Source: Tunicatimonas sp964551335
GTDB lineage: Bacteria > Bacteroidota > Bacteroidia > Cytophagales > Cyclobacteriaceae
Assembly: GCA_964551335.1 (NCBI GenBank)
Contig: CAZKCO010000034.1
Coordinates: forward strand, 11,084 to 75,083
Direction of reading: 5' to 3'
DNA: 64,000 nucleotides
The notes beneath the pieces were generated by a model that was not told the origin of the DNA, did not search any database, and worked only from the letters and a program-made list of their open reading frames with translations. Shown in pieces: positions 53,587-61,365 of the stretch; within the stretch, counting starts at the first letter, position 1; each line of letters starts with the position of its first letter. The translations under genes and the position numbers were made by a program.

Positions 53587-56500
53587 TTATTGTCGGGTAT
53601 ACGCTTCGTTAGTGTTCATAATGGCGTTGGAAACCGTAGCCAGAGCCGCTACCTGCACGGCGGGTAAGGCTTGGTCTCGCTCAGCCTCGCCTATGCTTAG
53701 GTAAGCAAACGCATCCTGCGGCTCATCCTCAAACCGTTTAATTTCTTTGGCATAAAATTCAGTCAGCATACTGATTTCCGGTTCTTCGGGACTGCGGCCG
53801 GTGATAAGCCGGAAGGCCTTCTCGAGCTGCTGGGTGGTATCCTGCTGGTTTTCTTTAATCAGGCGTTCGGCCAGTACGCGAGAAGCTTCCAGAAACTGAG
53901 GATCGTTTAGTAGCACCAGGGCCTGCAGCGGAGTGCTGGTAGTGCGGCGGCGCACCGTACATACTCCCCGTTCGGGAGCGTCGAAGATTAACATGGAGGG
54001 CGGCGGAGCGGTTCTCTTCCAGATAGTGTACAGGCTGCGCCGGTAAAGCCCGTCGCCGGGTTCCTGTAGATATTGATAGCGCCAGGATTTATTACTCAAC
54101 TCATCCCAAAGTCCCTCGGGCTGATAAGGGTACACGCTACGGCCACCTACCGAATCTACCAGCAGTCCGCTAATCGCCAAGGCGTTATCGCGGATCATCT
54201 CAGCCGGAAGTCGGAACCGTGGTCCCCGGGCTAATAAAATATTTTCGGGATCTTTCTCTGCTAATGCGGGAGTGACGGCTGAGCTTTGGCGGTAAGTGGC
54301 CGACATCACTATTTCTTTATGCAGGGCTTTAATATCCCAACCCGATTCCCGGAAGGTGACCGCCAGCCAGTCCAGCAGCTCGGGATGCGAAGGGAGGGCG
54401 CCCTGGTTGCCAAAGTCCTCGGCGGTTTCAACTAAACCGGTTCCGAAGTGCATCTGCCAGATACGGTTGACAAATACCCGGCTGGTAAGCGGATTTTCTT
54501 CGTCGAAGAGCCACTGGGTAAGTCCCCAGCGGTTTTGGGGTAAGCTTTCATCGTAGGCTAATACCGACTCCGGCACGCCGGGCTGTACTTCCTGGGTTCG
54601 GGCATCGTACAATCCCCGGTCCAGAATATAGGTTGGGCGGGGCTCTTCTTGGTCGCCCATCACCATAATTTCCGGAATTTCGTTCAGTAGGTTATTAAGT
54701 TCTACCCGGCGTTGGTGCAGACTGTCTCGCAGGACTCGGGCGGATGCATCAAAGTGAGCCAGGTAGTATTCCCGGAGTAGTGGTTCGCGGTTATCCGGCG
54801 ACTGATTGACCAGCGCCATTGCCTCTTCCGGACTGTGGGAGTAAAGCACTTCCAGAGCAGTTAGGTTCCGGTTATAAACTTTAATCTCATCAATTCCGCC
54901 ATTTTTGAACGGAATGATGTGAACCCGTTGGCCTAAGGTAAACCCGTTGAAACCGTAGGTGTGGATATTGGGTTCGTACAGAATGCCTTTGTACAGATTG
55001 TCGTGGTCGACGCTTACTTCCGCCGGCTGGCCATTTACGTATAGTTTTAATCCTTCGGCCTGACTGGAACCGTCGTAGGTGATGATTACCTGCGCCCATT
55101 CCTTCGTCGGTAGTGCCTCATCAGTAGTAAGCTGAATGCTGTTGTAGGGCCAGGAGTGAGCCATAATAAATTGTAGGTGGTTATCGGCCAGGTGCAGCGA
55201 GTAGCCCTTGTATCCCAGCCGTAAATCCTCGCAGTGATAGAACACTCCCACTTCTTCGTACACCGTATCGGGGTACAGCCAGAGCGAAACCGAAAATGGT
55301 TCGGTGCGCTCGTACCAGCCCACTTTCTCGCCTAACTGCACCGAGTTATAATCGCTCACGAAGAAAGCATTGCCCTTCTTACCGGCTTTTATAATCGGCT
55401 CCTTCAGCGTTGCCGACTTACGACCATCGATCAGGTTAGCCGATGTGAATTCGTCATCGGTTGATTGTACCTGATCAAACGGATAGTGAGCCGCCAGATC
55501 CCGCTTAATGCGCTGCTTCAGTTTAGCTTCGGTGATATTGCTGTTAGCCTTCCAGTCGTCGTACGGCTTGCCGGGAGCGGCCTGGTGCTGGCTTAGTTTA
55601 TTTTCAAACCCATCAATCTTTTGGTTGACAAACCGGATAATATCCTCCTGCTCTTCACTGCTAAGTAGTAATGAGGGGCCGGGGGTTTGGTCGGGACCGT
55701 ACACCGGGGTGCCAATCTCGCGGGTACTGTTAAAGAAGCCGGATACTTTGTAGAAGTCGGCCTGACTGATAGGATCATACTTATGGTCGTGGCAACGGGC
55801 ACATTCCAGGGAGAGGCCCATGAAGGCTTGTCCCAGGGTGCTTACCCGATCGGCCACGTACTCCTGCCGGTATTCTTCAAACACAATACCCGCTTCCGAA
55901 TTCTTTTTGTGCAGCCGGTTAAAGGCCGTAGCCAGTACGCTTTCCTGCGTAGGCTCGGGAACCAGGTCGCCGGCTAGTTGCCAGGTAGCAAACTGGTCGT
56001 AAGGCATATTTTCGTTGAAAGCATTAATCACCCAGTCGCGCCAGGGTGAGAAATCCCGGTGTTTATCGTCCAGGTAGCCGTCGCTGTCGGCGTAGCGGGC
56101 CACGTCCATCCAGTTGGCCGCCATGCGCTCTCCGTAGGCATCCGAAGCCAGTAGTCGATCCACCAGTTTCTCGTAAGCATCGGGAGAGTCATCGGCCAAA
56201 AATTGATCAATCTCCTCTAACGTAGGCGGCAATCCGGTCAGGTCAAAGCTCACCCGCCGAATGAGCGTTGCTTTATCGGCTTCCGGGGCGGGTGCGAGTC
56301 CCTCCCGTTCCAGGCGGTCCAGCACAAAATCATCAATGGGCGAAACCGACCAGTCTTTGTTTTTGGTAACCGGTGGCTCAGGTTTTTCGGGCTTGATGAA
56401 GGCCCAGTGGGGTTTGTATTCCGCTCCCTGCTCAATCCATTTAACGAGAATGGCTTTTTCCTTGGCGCTGAGTTTAAGATGTGATTCGGGAGGAGGCATT

Positions 56501-56850
56501 ACGTATTCCGGGTCGTCGGAGACAATGCGGTGGTAGACCTCACTTTTATTGAGCTTACCCGGTACAATAGCGTGGCCTTCACCGGAGGCTAGTACAGCAA
56601 AAGCGTTCTCAGCAATATCCAGTCGCAGATCGGCTTCCTGCTTTTCTTCATCGGGGCCGTGGCAGGCGTAGCAGCGGTCAGACAGGATAGGCTTTACGTG
56701 AAAGTTAAAGTCAATAACCTCCGGCAGTCGGCTCTCAGCTTCCACTATTTCAGCGGGCTTATCAGTGCCGCAACGGGCGAGCAGGCCTAGGGCTAGTCCG
56801 GCGGAAAGCAACAATTTTGGAGTACGGATCAACGACTTGAGTAACAGCAT
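53587..56850 (-). CDS. Planctomycete-type cytochrome c/DUF1549/DUF1553 protein
   Basis: With ATG 56850 (six codons inside the longest frame) the protein has 1087 residues. After a hydrophobic N-terminus come a cytochrome-c-like domain with heme motif CYACH (60-64) and YVMPPPES, DUF1549 (about 160-380) with LIRRVSFDLTGLPPTLEEI and a second CXXCH in ECARCHDHKYDP, a LamG-type insert (about 440-670; FSVSLWLYPDT, LKLYVNGQPAEVSVDHDN) and C-terminal DUF1553 (LTSRVFVNRIWQMHFGTGLV, RRRTTSTPLQALVLLNDP). Redox function at the cell envelope is inferred; no substrate is known. It is transcribed divergently from a membrane-bound regulator 149 bp away. Confidence 0.92.
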   Translation of the reverse strand: MLLLKSLIRTPKLLLSAGLALGLLARCGTDKPAEIVEAESRLPEVIDFNFHVKPILSDRCYACHGPDEEKQEADLRLDIAENAFAVLASGEGHAIVPGKLNKSEVYHRIVSDDPEYVMPPPESHLKLSAKEKAILVKWIEQGAEYKPHWAFIKPEKPEPPVTKNKDWSVSPIDDFVLDRLEREGLAPAPEADKATLIRRVSFDLTGLPPTLEEIDQFLADDSPDAYEKLVDRLLASDAYGERMAANWMDVARYADSDGYLDDKHRDFSPWRDWVINAFNENMPYDQFATWQLAGDLVPEPTQESVLATAFNRLHKKNSEAGIVFEEYRQEYVADRVSTLGQAFMGLSLECARCHDHKYDPISQADFYKVSGFFNSTREIGTPVYGPDQTPGPSLLLSSEEQEDIIRFVNQKIDGFENKLSQHQAAPGKPYDDWKANSNITEAKLKQRIKRDLAAHYPFDQVQSTDDEFTSANLIDGRKSATLKEPIIKAGKKGNAFFVSDYNSVQLGEKVGWYERTEPFSVSLWLYPDTVYEEVGVFYHCEDLRLGYKGYSLHLADNHLQFIMAHSWPYNSIQLTTDEALPTKEWAQVIITYDGSSQAEGLKLYVNGQPAEVSVDHDNLYKGILYEPNIHTYGFNGFTLGQRVHIIPFKNGGIDEIKVYNRNLTALEVLYSHSPEEAMALVNQSPDNREPLLREYYLAHFDASARVLRDSLHQRRVELNNLLNEIPEIMVMGDQEEPRPTYILDRGLYDARTQEVQPGVPESVLAYDESLPQNRWGLTQWLFDEENPLTSRVFVNRIWQMHFGTGLVETAEDFGNQGALPSHPELLDWLAVTFRESGWDIKALHKEIVMSATYRQSSAVTPALAEKDPENILLARGPRFRLPAEMIRDNALAISGLLVDSVGGRSVYPYQPEGLWDELSNKSWRYQYLQEPGDGLYRRSLYTIWKRTAPPPSMLIFDAPERGVCTVRRRTTSTPLQALVLLNDPQFLEASRVLAERLIKENQQDTTQQLEKAFRLITGRSPEEPEISMLTEFYAKEIKRFEDEPQDAFAYLSIGEAERDQALPAVQVAALATVSNAIMNTNEAYTRQ

Positions 56851-56998
56851 AATTATCTTTTCACCCACTACAGAAAACAGGATTACGCTAATATACTAAA
56901 CTCTGACGGCAGTTGGTAGGTTAAAAAAACCGTTTTATTAACTGTTAATAATAGGCTTATTTTAATACTTTAACGGTTGATCACCCCAACAACCGATC

Positions 56999-58240
56999 AT
57001 GCAGGATGAGCAGCTTTTCCGGGATACGGCCCAAAAAATTATTGATAGCTCCGCATTTGGCCGGTCGGAAACCTACGCTAACCTGTTGAACTTTCTGGTG
57101 GAGTCAACCCTGACGGGTGATATTCCTAAAGAAACCACCATTGCCGAGAAAATATTCGGCGACCACGCGTTTGACCCCAGCGAAAGCACGTTGGTGAGGG
57201 TATACGTGTTCAATCTGCGGAAAAAAATTGATAAATACTACCAAACCCAGGGCGAGCAGGATGTGTGGCGGCTTGCGGTACCTAAGGGTAGCTACGAAGT
57301 GATATTACAGAAAACAGAAGACCAGGAAGAACAAAAAGCATCTTCCAAAACCGCAGTAAGCGGAAATAAGCGGTGGATACTGTACTCCGTGCTGTTAGGT
57401 TCGCTACTGCTGAATATTTTTCTGTGGCGTACCCAGATCGCTACTGAGAAGTCTTACCAGGTAATTTCCGAATCGGGCATATGGGCGGATTTCCTGAGTA
57501 GCAGTCGCCCCTACTACGTAGTGCTGGGTGATCTTTTTATCTACTCTGAATACGACGAGGAGCAGGAAGTTAACCGCACCATCCGGATTCATAATATGAA
57601 CTCAGTGGAAAGCTTTGAGCAGATGGCTAGCGCATTCCGGGATTCAACCCGGCAGCTTAGCCAGCTTTCGTACTCGTTTTTAGTTAGGAACAGTGCGGAG
57701 TGGATTAAAAGCCTGACCCAGATTTTCTTTTCTCGCCATAAGAGTTTTAGTATTCGCTATATGACTAAGTTTGGCAGTAAGGATCTGCTGGATAACAATA
57801 TTGTGCTGGTGGGCATGCTGAAAACGTTCGGTTTGTTCAATAATTACTTTGATAATTCCCGCTTCGATCTGCTCCCTTCGGATGTCCTTCGGTTTCAGGT
57901 CGACAGCCTGCAAGCCGTTCAAACCTTTGCCCCTTCGGGAGATCCGGATTCCTTCCATACCGACTACGGATTTATTGCTAAATTTCCGGGGCCCAATAAC
58001 AATACCGTGCTGATGTGCGGCGGATTGTGGGACACCGGTGCCTCCCAGAGTTTAAAGATGCTTACTGACCCGGTTTTACTACAACAGTTAGAAGAACGAT
58101 TGCAGCAAGAGTTTGAAACGATTCCGCCCTACTTTGAGGTACTGCTCGAGGTAAACGGTATTGACCGTACCGAACTCACTTCCCAAATCCTATACGTCAA
58201 CCAGATCAGCGAATCCCGAAATCTTTGGAATGTACGTTGA
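56999..58240 (+). CDS. ToxR-like membrane-bound transcription regulator
   Basis: Residues about 25-102 match the winged-helix domain found in multidomain signalling proteins of Acidobacteria and Planctomycetes: ANLLNFLVESTLTGDIPKET, FGDHAFDPSESTLVRVYV, LRKKIDKYYQ and VPKGSYEVIL. One transmembrane helix (126-144) follows. The remaining 270 residues, presumably outside the membrane, have no family I recognise. A cytoplasmic DNA-binding end and an outer sensor end is the ToxR plan. It stands divergent from the cytochrome/DUF1501 pair and 42 bases before a dehydrogenase gene, so it may regulate either side. No HTH-type phosphoacceptor is present. Confidence 0.72.
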   Translation: MQDEQLFRDTAQKIIDSSAFGRSETYANLLNFLVESTLTGDIPKETTIAEKIFGDHAFDPSESTLVRVYVFNLRKKIDKYYQTQGEQDVWRLAVPKGSYEVILQKTEDQEEQKASSKTAVSGNKRWILYSVLLGSLLLNIFLWRTQIATEKSYQVISESGIWADFLSSSRPYYVVLGDLFIYSEYDEEQEVNRTIRIHNMNSVESFEQMASAFRDSTRQLSQLSYSFLVRNSAEWIKSLTQIFFSRHKSFSIRYMTKFGSKDLLDNNIVLVGMLKTFGLFNNYFDNSRFDLLPSDVLRFQVDSLQAVQTFAPSGDPDSFHTDYGFIAKFPGPNNNTVLMCGGLWDTGASQSLKMLTDPVLLQQLEERLQQEFETIPPYFEVLLEVNGIDRTELTSQILYVNQISESRNLWNVR

Positions 58241-58282
58241 ACGGGACAAATATTAATCAGCGAAAAATGAAGAAATAGCTAA

Positions 58283-59302
58283 ATGAAAACCATTGTACTA
58301 AACGACCCCGGTAACTTTTCTTATACCGATACCACGCTGAACGAAGGCCTGCAGGCCGACGAGGCACTAGTGAAGGTGCACCGCATTGGAATTTGTGGTA
58401 CCGATTTTCACGCCTATCGCGGCCGGCAACCTTTTTTCACCTATCCGCGCATACTGGGGCACGAGTTGGGAGTGGAGGTGCTGGAAGTAGGAGAAGAAGT
58501 AACCAATGTAGCGGTAGGCGACCGCTGTGCGGTAGAGCCTTATCTAAACTCCAGCCAGGATCAGGCGGTGCGGCGAGGTTTTACCAACTGCGGGGAAAAT
58601 ATCTCGGTATTGGGGGTACACGAAGATGGCGGCATGCGCGAAAAATTTGTGCTTCCCGCTCGCTACCTGCACCCATCCGGTAAGCTCACCTACGAGCAAC
58701 TGGCCGTAATTGAACCTTTGGGGATTGGTTGCCACGCTGTGAACCGGGCTGCCGTTCAGTCGGATGATCTGGTACTGGTAGTAGGTGCCGGGCCAATTGG
58801 TTTAGCCACCGCAATTTTTGCCCGGGCCCAGGGAGCCAGAACGGTGGTAATGGATGTGAACCAAGACCGCCTTCGTTTTGCCCAGCAGGCAGTTGATATT
58901 CAGGCGACGGTAGTGGCCGGTCGGGAAGATACGATGGCCGAGTTAAGGGCTAAGTTTGATAGGGATTTGCCTACCGTAGTACTGGATGCTACCGGCAACC
59001 CGCATTCTATGGCTAAGGCACTGGAGTACGCCGCCCCCGCCGGAAAGATCGTATTCATTGGACTATTTCAGGGAGACTTTTCGTTTCACGACCCCTACTT
59101 TCACAAGAAAGAATTAACCCTGATGGCCAGCCGCAACGCACTACCGACCGACTTTCAGCAGATTATTCGTATGATGGAAGAAGGAAGTATCAATATTGAC
59201 CGCTGGATTACCCATCGCAGTACGTTCGAGGAAATGGTTGATCAGTTCAATCACTGGCTAGAACCTGGCTCGGGGGTGATTAAAGCGGTAGTTTCTGTTT
59301 AG
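58283..59302 (+). CDS. MDR-family zinc-type sugar/polyol dehydrogenase
   Basis: Catalytic zinc ligands are visible as Cys38 (GICGTDFH), His60-Glu61 (ILGHELG) and Glu144 (IEPLGIG). The Rossmann motif is VVGAGPIGLA (167-176). The structural-zinc lobe is degenerate: of the usual four Cys only Cys103 (FTNCG) remains, with NSSQDQ where CxxC would be. Length (339) fits sorbitol/galactitol- or galactonate-type dehydrogenases. NAD(P)-linked oxidation of a sugar acid or polyol is likely. The GH97 gene follows with a 36-base gap. Confidence 0.82.
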   Translation: MKTIVLNDPGNFSYTDTTLNEGLQADEALVKVHRIGICGTDFHAYRGRQPFFTYPRILGHELGVEVLEVGEEVTNVAVGDRCAVEPYLNSSQDQAVRRGFTNCGENISVLGVHEDGGMREKFVLPARYLHPSGKLTYEQLAVIEPLGIGCHAVNRAAVQSDDLVLVVGAGPIGLATAIFARAQGARTVVMDVNQDRLRFAQQAVDIQATVVAGREDTMAELRAKFDRDLPTVVLDATGNPHSMAKALEYAAPAGKIVFIGLFQGDFSFHDPYFHKKELTLMASRNALPTDFQQIIRMMEEGSINIDRWITHRSTFEEMVDQFNHWLEPGSGVIKAVVSV

Positions 59303-59338
59303 CAGACATCTGTATTTACAACCTAAAACTTTACTTTA

Positions 59339-61270
59339 ATGACCATTCGATTTCCGAAGCTGCTCTCATTTTTATCGTTCATTTTGTGGGTCGGCTATCT
59401 TATTTCTGTCGCTGGTTGCTCCCAGAAAGAAACTGGAGTAGAACTAGTTAGCCCAAACGGAGCCTACGTTTTTGGTTTACATCCGGGCGATGAAGAGTCA
59501 ACAGCCTACTTTACCGTAGAGTTTGAGGGAGAAAGAGTAGTAAGTGAGTCGGGTTTGGGATTAACGCTGGGAGAGAATACCCGGTTAGGCCAGCAATTTC
59601 AAATTATAAAGCAACAAACGCAGGAGGTAGACAGTCAATGGCAGCCGGTTTACGGCGAGAGAAGCGAGTATTCGGAGGTATACCGGGAGCTGCTGTTGAC
59701 CCTGGCCGAAGATGATTTGGAGTATAACTTACGAGTTCGGGCTTATAACGAAGGAGTGGCCTTCCGCTATGAACTTGCCAGTGGGGAAGAAGAGGTAACG
59801 ATTCAGCAGGAGCATACCGAGTTTGCCTTGCCTCCCGAGGCTACCACCTGGACTTCCCTTCGCGCCCAGAGTGAGATTCGCAAGATGCCGATCGCTCAAC
59901 TTTCCGATTCAATGGCCGTAGAACGCCCACTGCTGGTACAGCTTTCCGATTCCCTTTTTGCCGCCATTGGCGAAGCGGGGTTAGTTGATTACGCCCGTAT
60001 GAAGTTGCTTCCCAAAACCGCTACGCCGGGTACGCTGGTAGCTGATCTAAGCAGCGAAGTGCAAAGTAGTCAGAACTTGCAGATCCCCTGGCGGTTGGTG
60101 ATGGCCGGACGTAGTGCCGGAGAAATTCTGGAAAACAACTACTTACTGTTGAACCTTAACGAACCGAATAAAATTGAGGACACTTCCTGGATACGGCCGG
60201 GAAAAGTAATTCGGGAGGTTACGCTGACCACCGAGGGAGGAATGGCCTGCGTGGATTTTGCGGTTGAGCATAACCTGCAGTTTATTGAGTTTGACGCCGG
60301 CTGGTACGGTAACGAATACGACGAGGCCTCTGATGCCACTACTATCACCGTAGACCCCAAACGGTCGGACGGCCCATTAGAGTTACAGAAAGTGATTGAT
60401 TACGCTAAAAGTAAAGGGATAGGAGTAATTTTGTACGTTAACCGCCGGGCGCTGGAGAAGCAACTGGACGAAGTGCTACCTCTGGTTCAATCCTGGGGAG
60501 TGTCCGGGCTAAAGTATGGTTTTGTAAATGTGGGGCCTCAGGAATGGACCGACTGGCTGCACGAAGCTGTACGGAAAGCGGCTGATCATCAGCTTATGGT
60601 AGATATTCACGATGAATACCGGCCTACGGGATATTCCCGCACCTATCCTAATCTGATGACTCAGGAGGGCATTCGGGGGGACGAAGAATCACCACCCAAT
60701 GCTATGGTGCTAAATACCATTTTCACCCGGATGATTGCCGGAGCGGGCGATCATACCAACTGCTACTTTGCCCCACGGGTAACCGAAACGATGGGTTCTC
60801 ACGCCTCCCAACTGGCCAAAGCGGTCTGCATCTACAGTCCTTGGCAATTTCTGTACTGGTACGACCGGCCGGCCAGCTCTCCGGGTAGAAAGGGTGGAGC
60901 TGGAAATAGTGAAGGTTTCATTCAGGAAGTGCCGGAACTGGCCTTCTTCGATGCTTTACCCACGGTATGGGACGATACCCGGGTACTACAGGGCTATCCG
61001 GGCGAACACGCGGTAATTGCCCGCCGACAGGGCGAAGAGTGGTTTCTGGGAGCCCTCACCGGAGATCAGCCCCGCGACTTTAGTATTCCCCTCACCTTTC
61101 TGGAAGCTAATCAGTCGTATGAAGCTACCCTTTACTACGACGATGCCGAAGCACCCGGCCCAACCCACGTAAAAATAGAGAGTAAATCGGTAAGCAGCGG
61201 CGATGTGATTGAGCAATCAGTGCTGGCTTCTAACGGTCTGGCTATCCATTTCAAGAAAAATAGTCAATAG
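59339..61270 (+). CDS. GH97 glycoside hydrolase lipoprotein
   Basis: VAGC (Cys27) marks a lipoprotein of 643 residues. The N-terminal beta-sandwich and the barrel of GH97 are evident from VELVSPNGAYVF, LRVRAYNEGVAFRYEL, FIEFDAGWYG, HDEYRPTGYSRTYPNLMTQE and GIRGDE. Where retaining members have an Asp nucleophile, the strand reads KYGFV with Gly394, which would fit the inverting alpha-glucosidase group of SusB; an alignment is needed. It removes alpha-linked sugars (glucose or galactose) in the periplasm. No SusC/SusD pair follows it here. Confidence 0.9.
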   Translation: MTIRFPKLLSFLSFILWVGYLISVAGCSQKETGVELVSPNGAYVFGLHPGDEESTAYFTVEFEGERVVSESGLGLTLGENTRLGQQFQIIKQQTQEVDSQWQPVYGERSEYSEVYRELLLTLAEDDLEYNLRVRAYNEGVAFRYELASGEEEVTIQQEHTEFALPPEATTWTSLRAQSEIRKMPIAQLSDSMAVERPLLVQLSDSLFAAIGEAGLVDYARMKLLPKTATPGTLVADLSSEVQSSQNLQIPWRLVMAGRSAGEILENNYLLLNLNEPNKIEDTSWIRPGKVIREVTLTTEGGMACVDFAVEHNLQFIEFDAGWYGNEYDEASDATTITVDPKRSDGPLELQKVIDYAKSKGIGVILYVNRRALEKQLDEVLPLVQSWGVSGLKYGFVNVGPQEWTDWLHEAVRKAADHQLMVDIHDEYRPTGYSRTYPNLMTQEGIRGDEESPPNAMVLNTIFTRMIAGAGDHTNCYFAPRVTETMGSHASQLAKAVCIYSPWQFLYWYDRPASSPGRKGGAGNSEGFIQEVPELAFFDALPTVWDDTRVLQGYPGEHAVIARRQGEEWFLGALTGDQPRDFSIPLTFLEANQSYEATLYYDDAEAPGPTHVKIESKSVSSGDVIEQSVLASNGLAIHFKKNSQ

Positions 61271-61365
61271 CCGATAGATCATCAGCGTTCCGTATCACTT
61301 AAGAGTTCAAGTTGGATTATATGATAACACCGCAGCGAGTCTAACATCTCTTTAGTGGATCGTTT

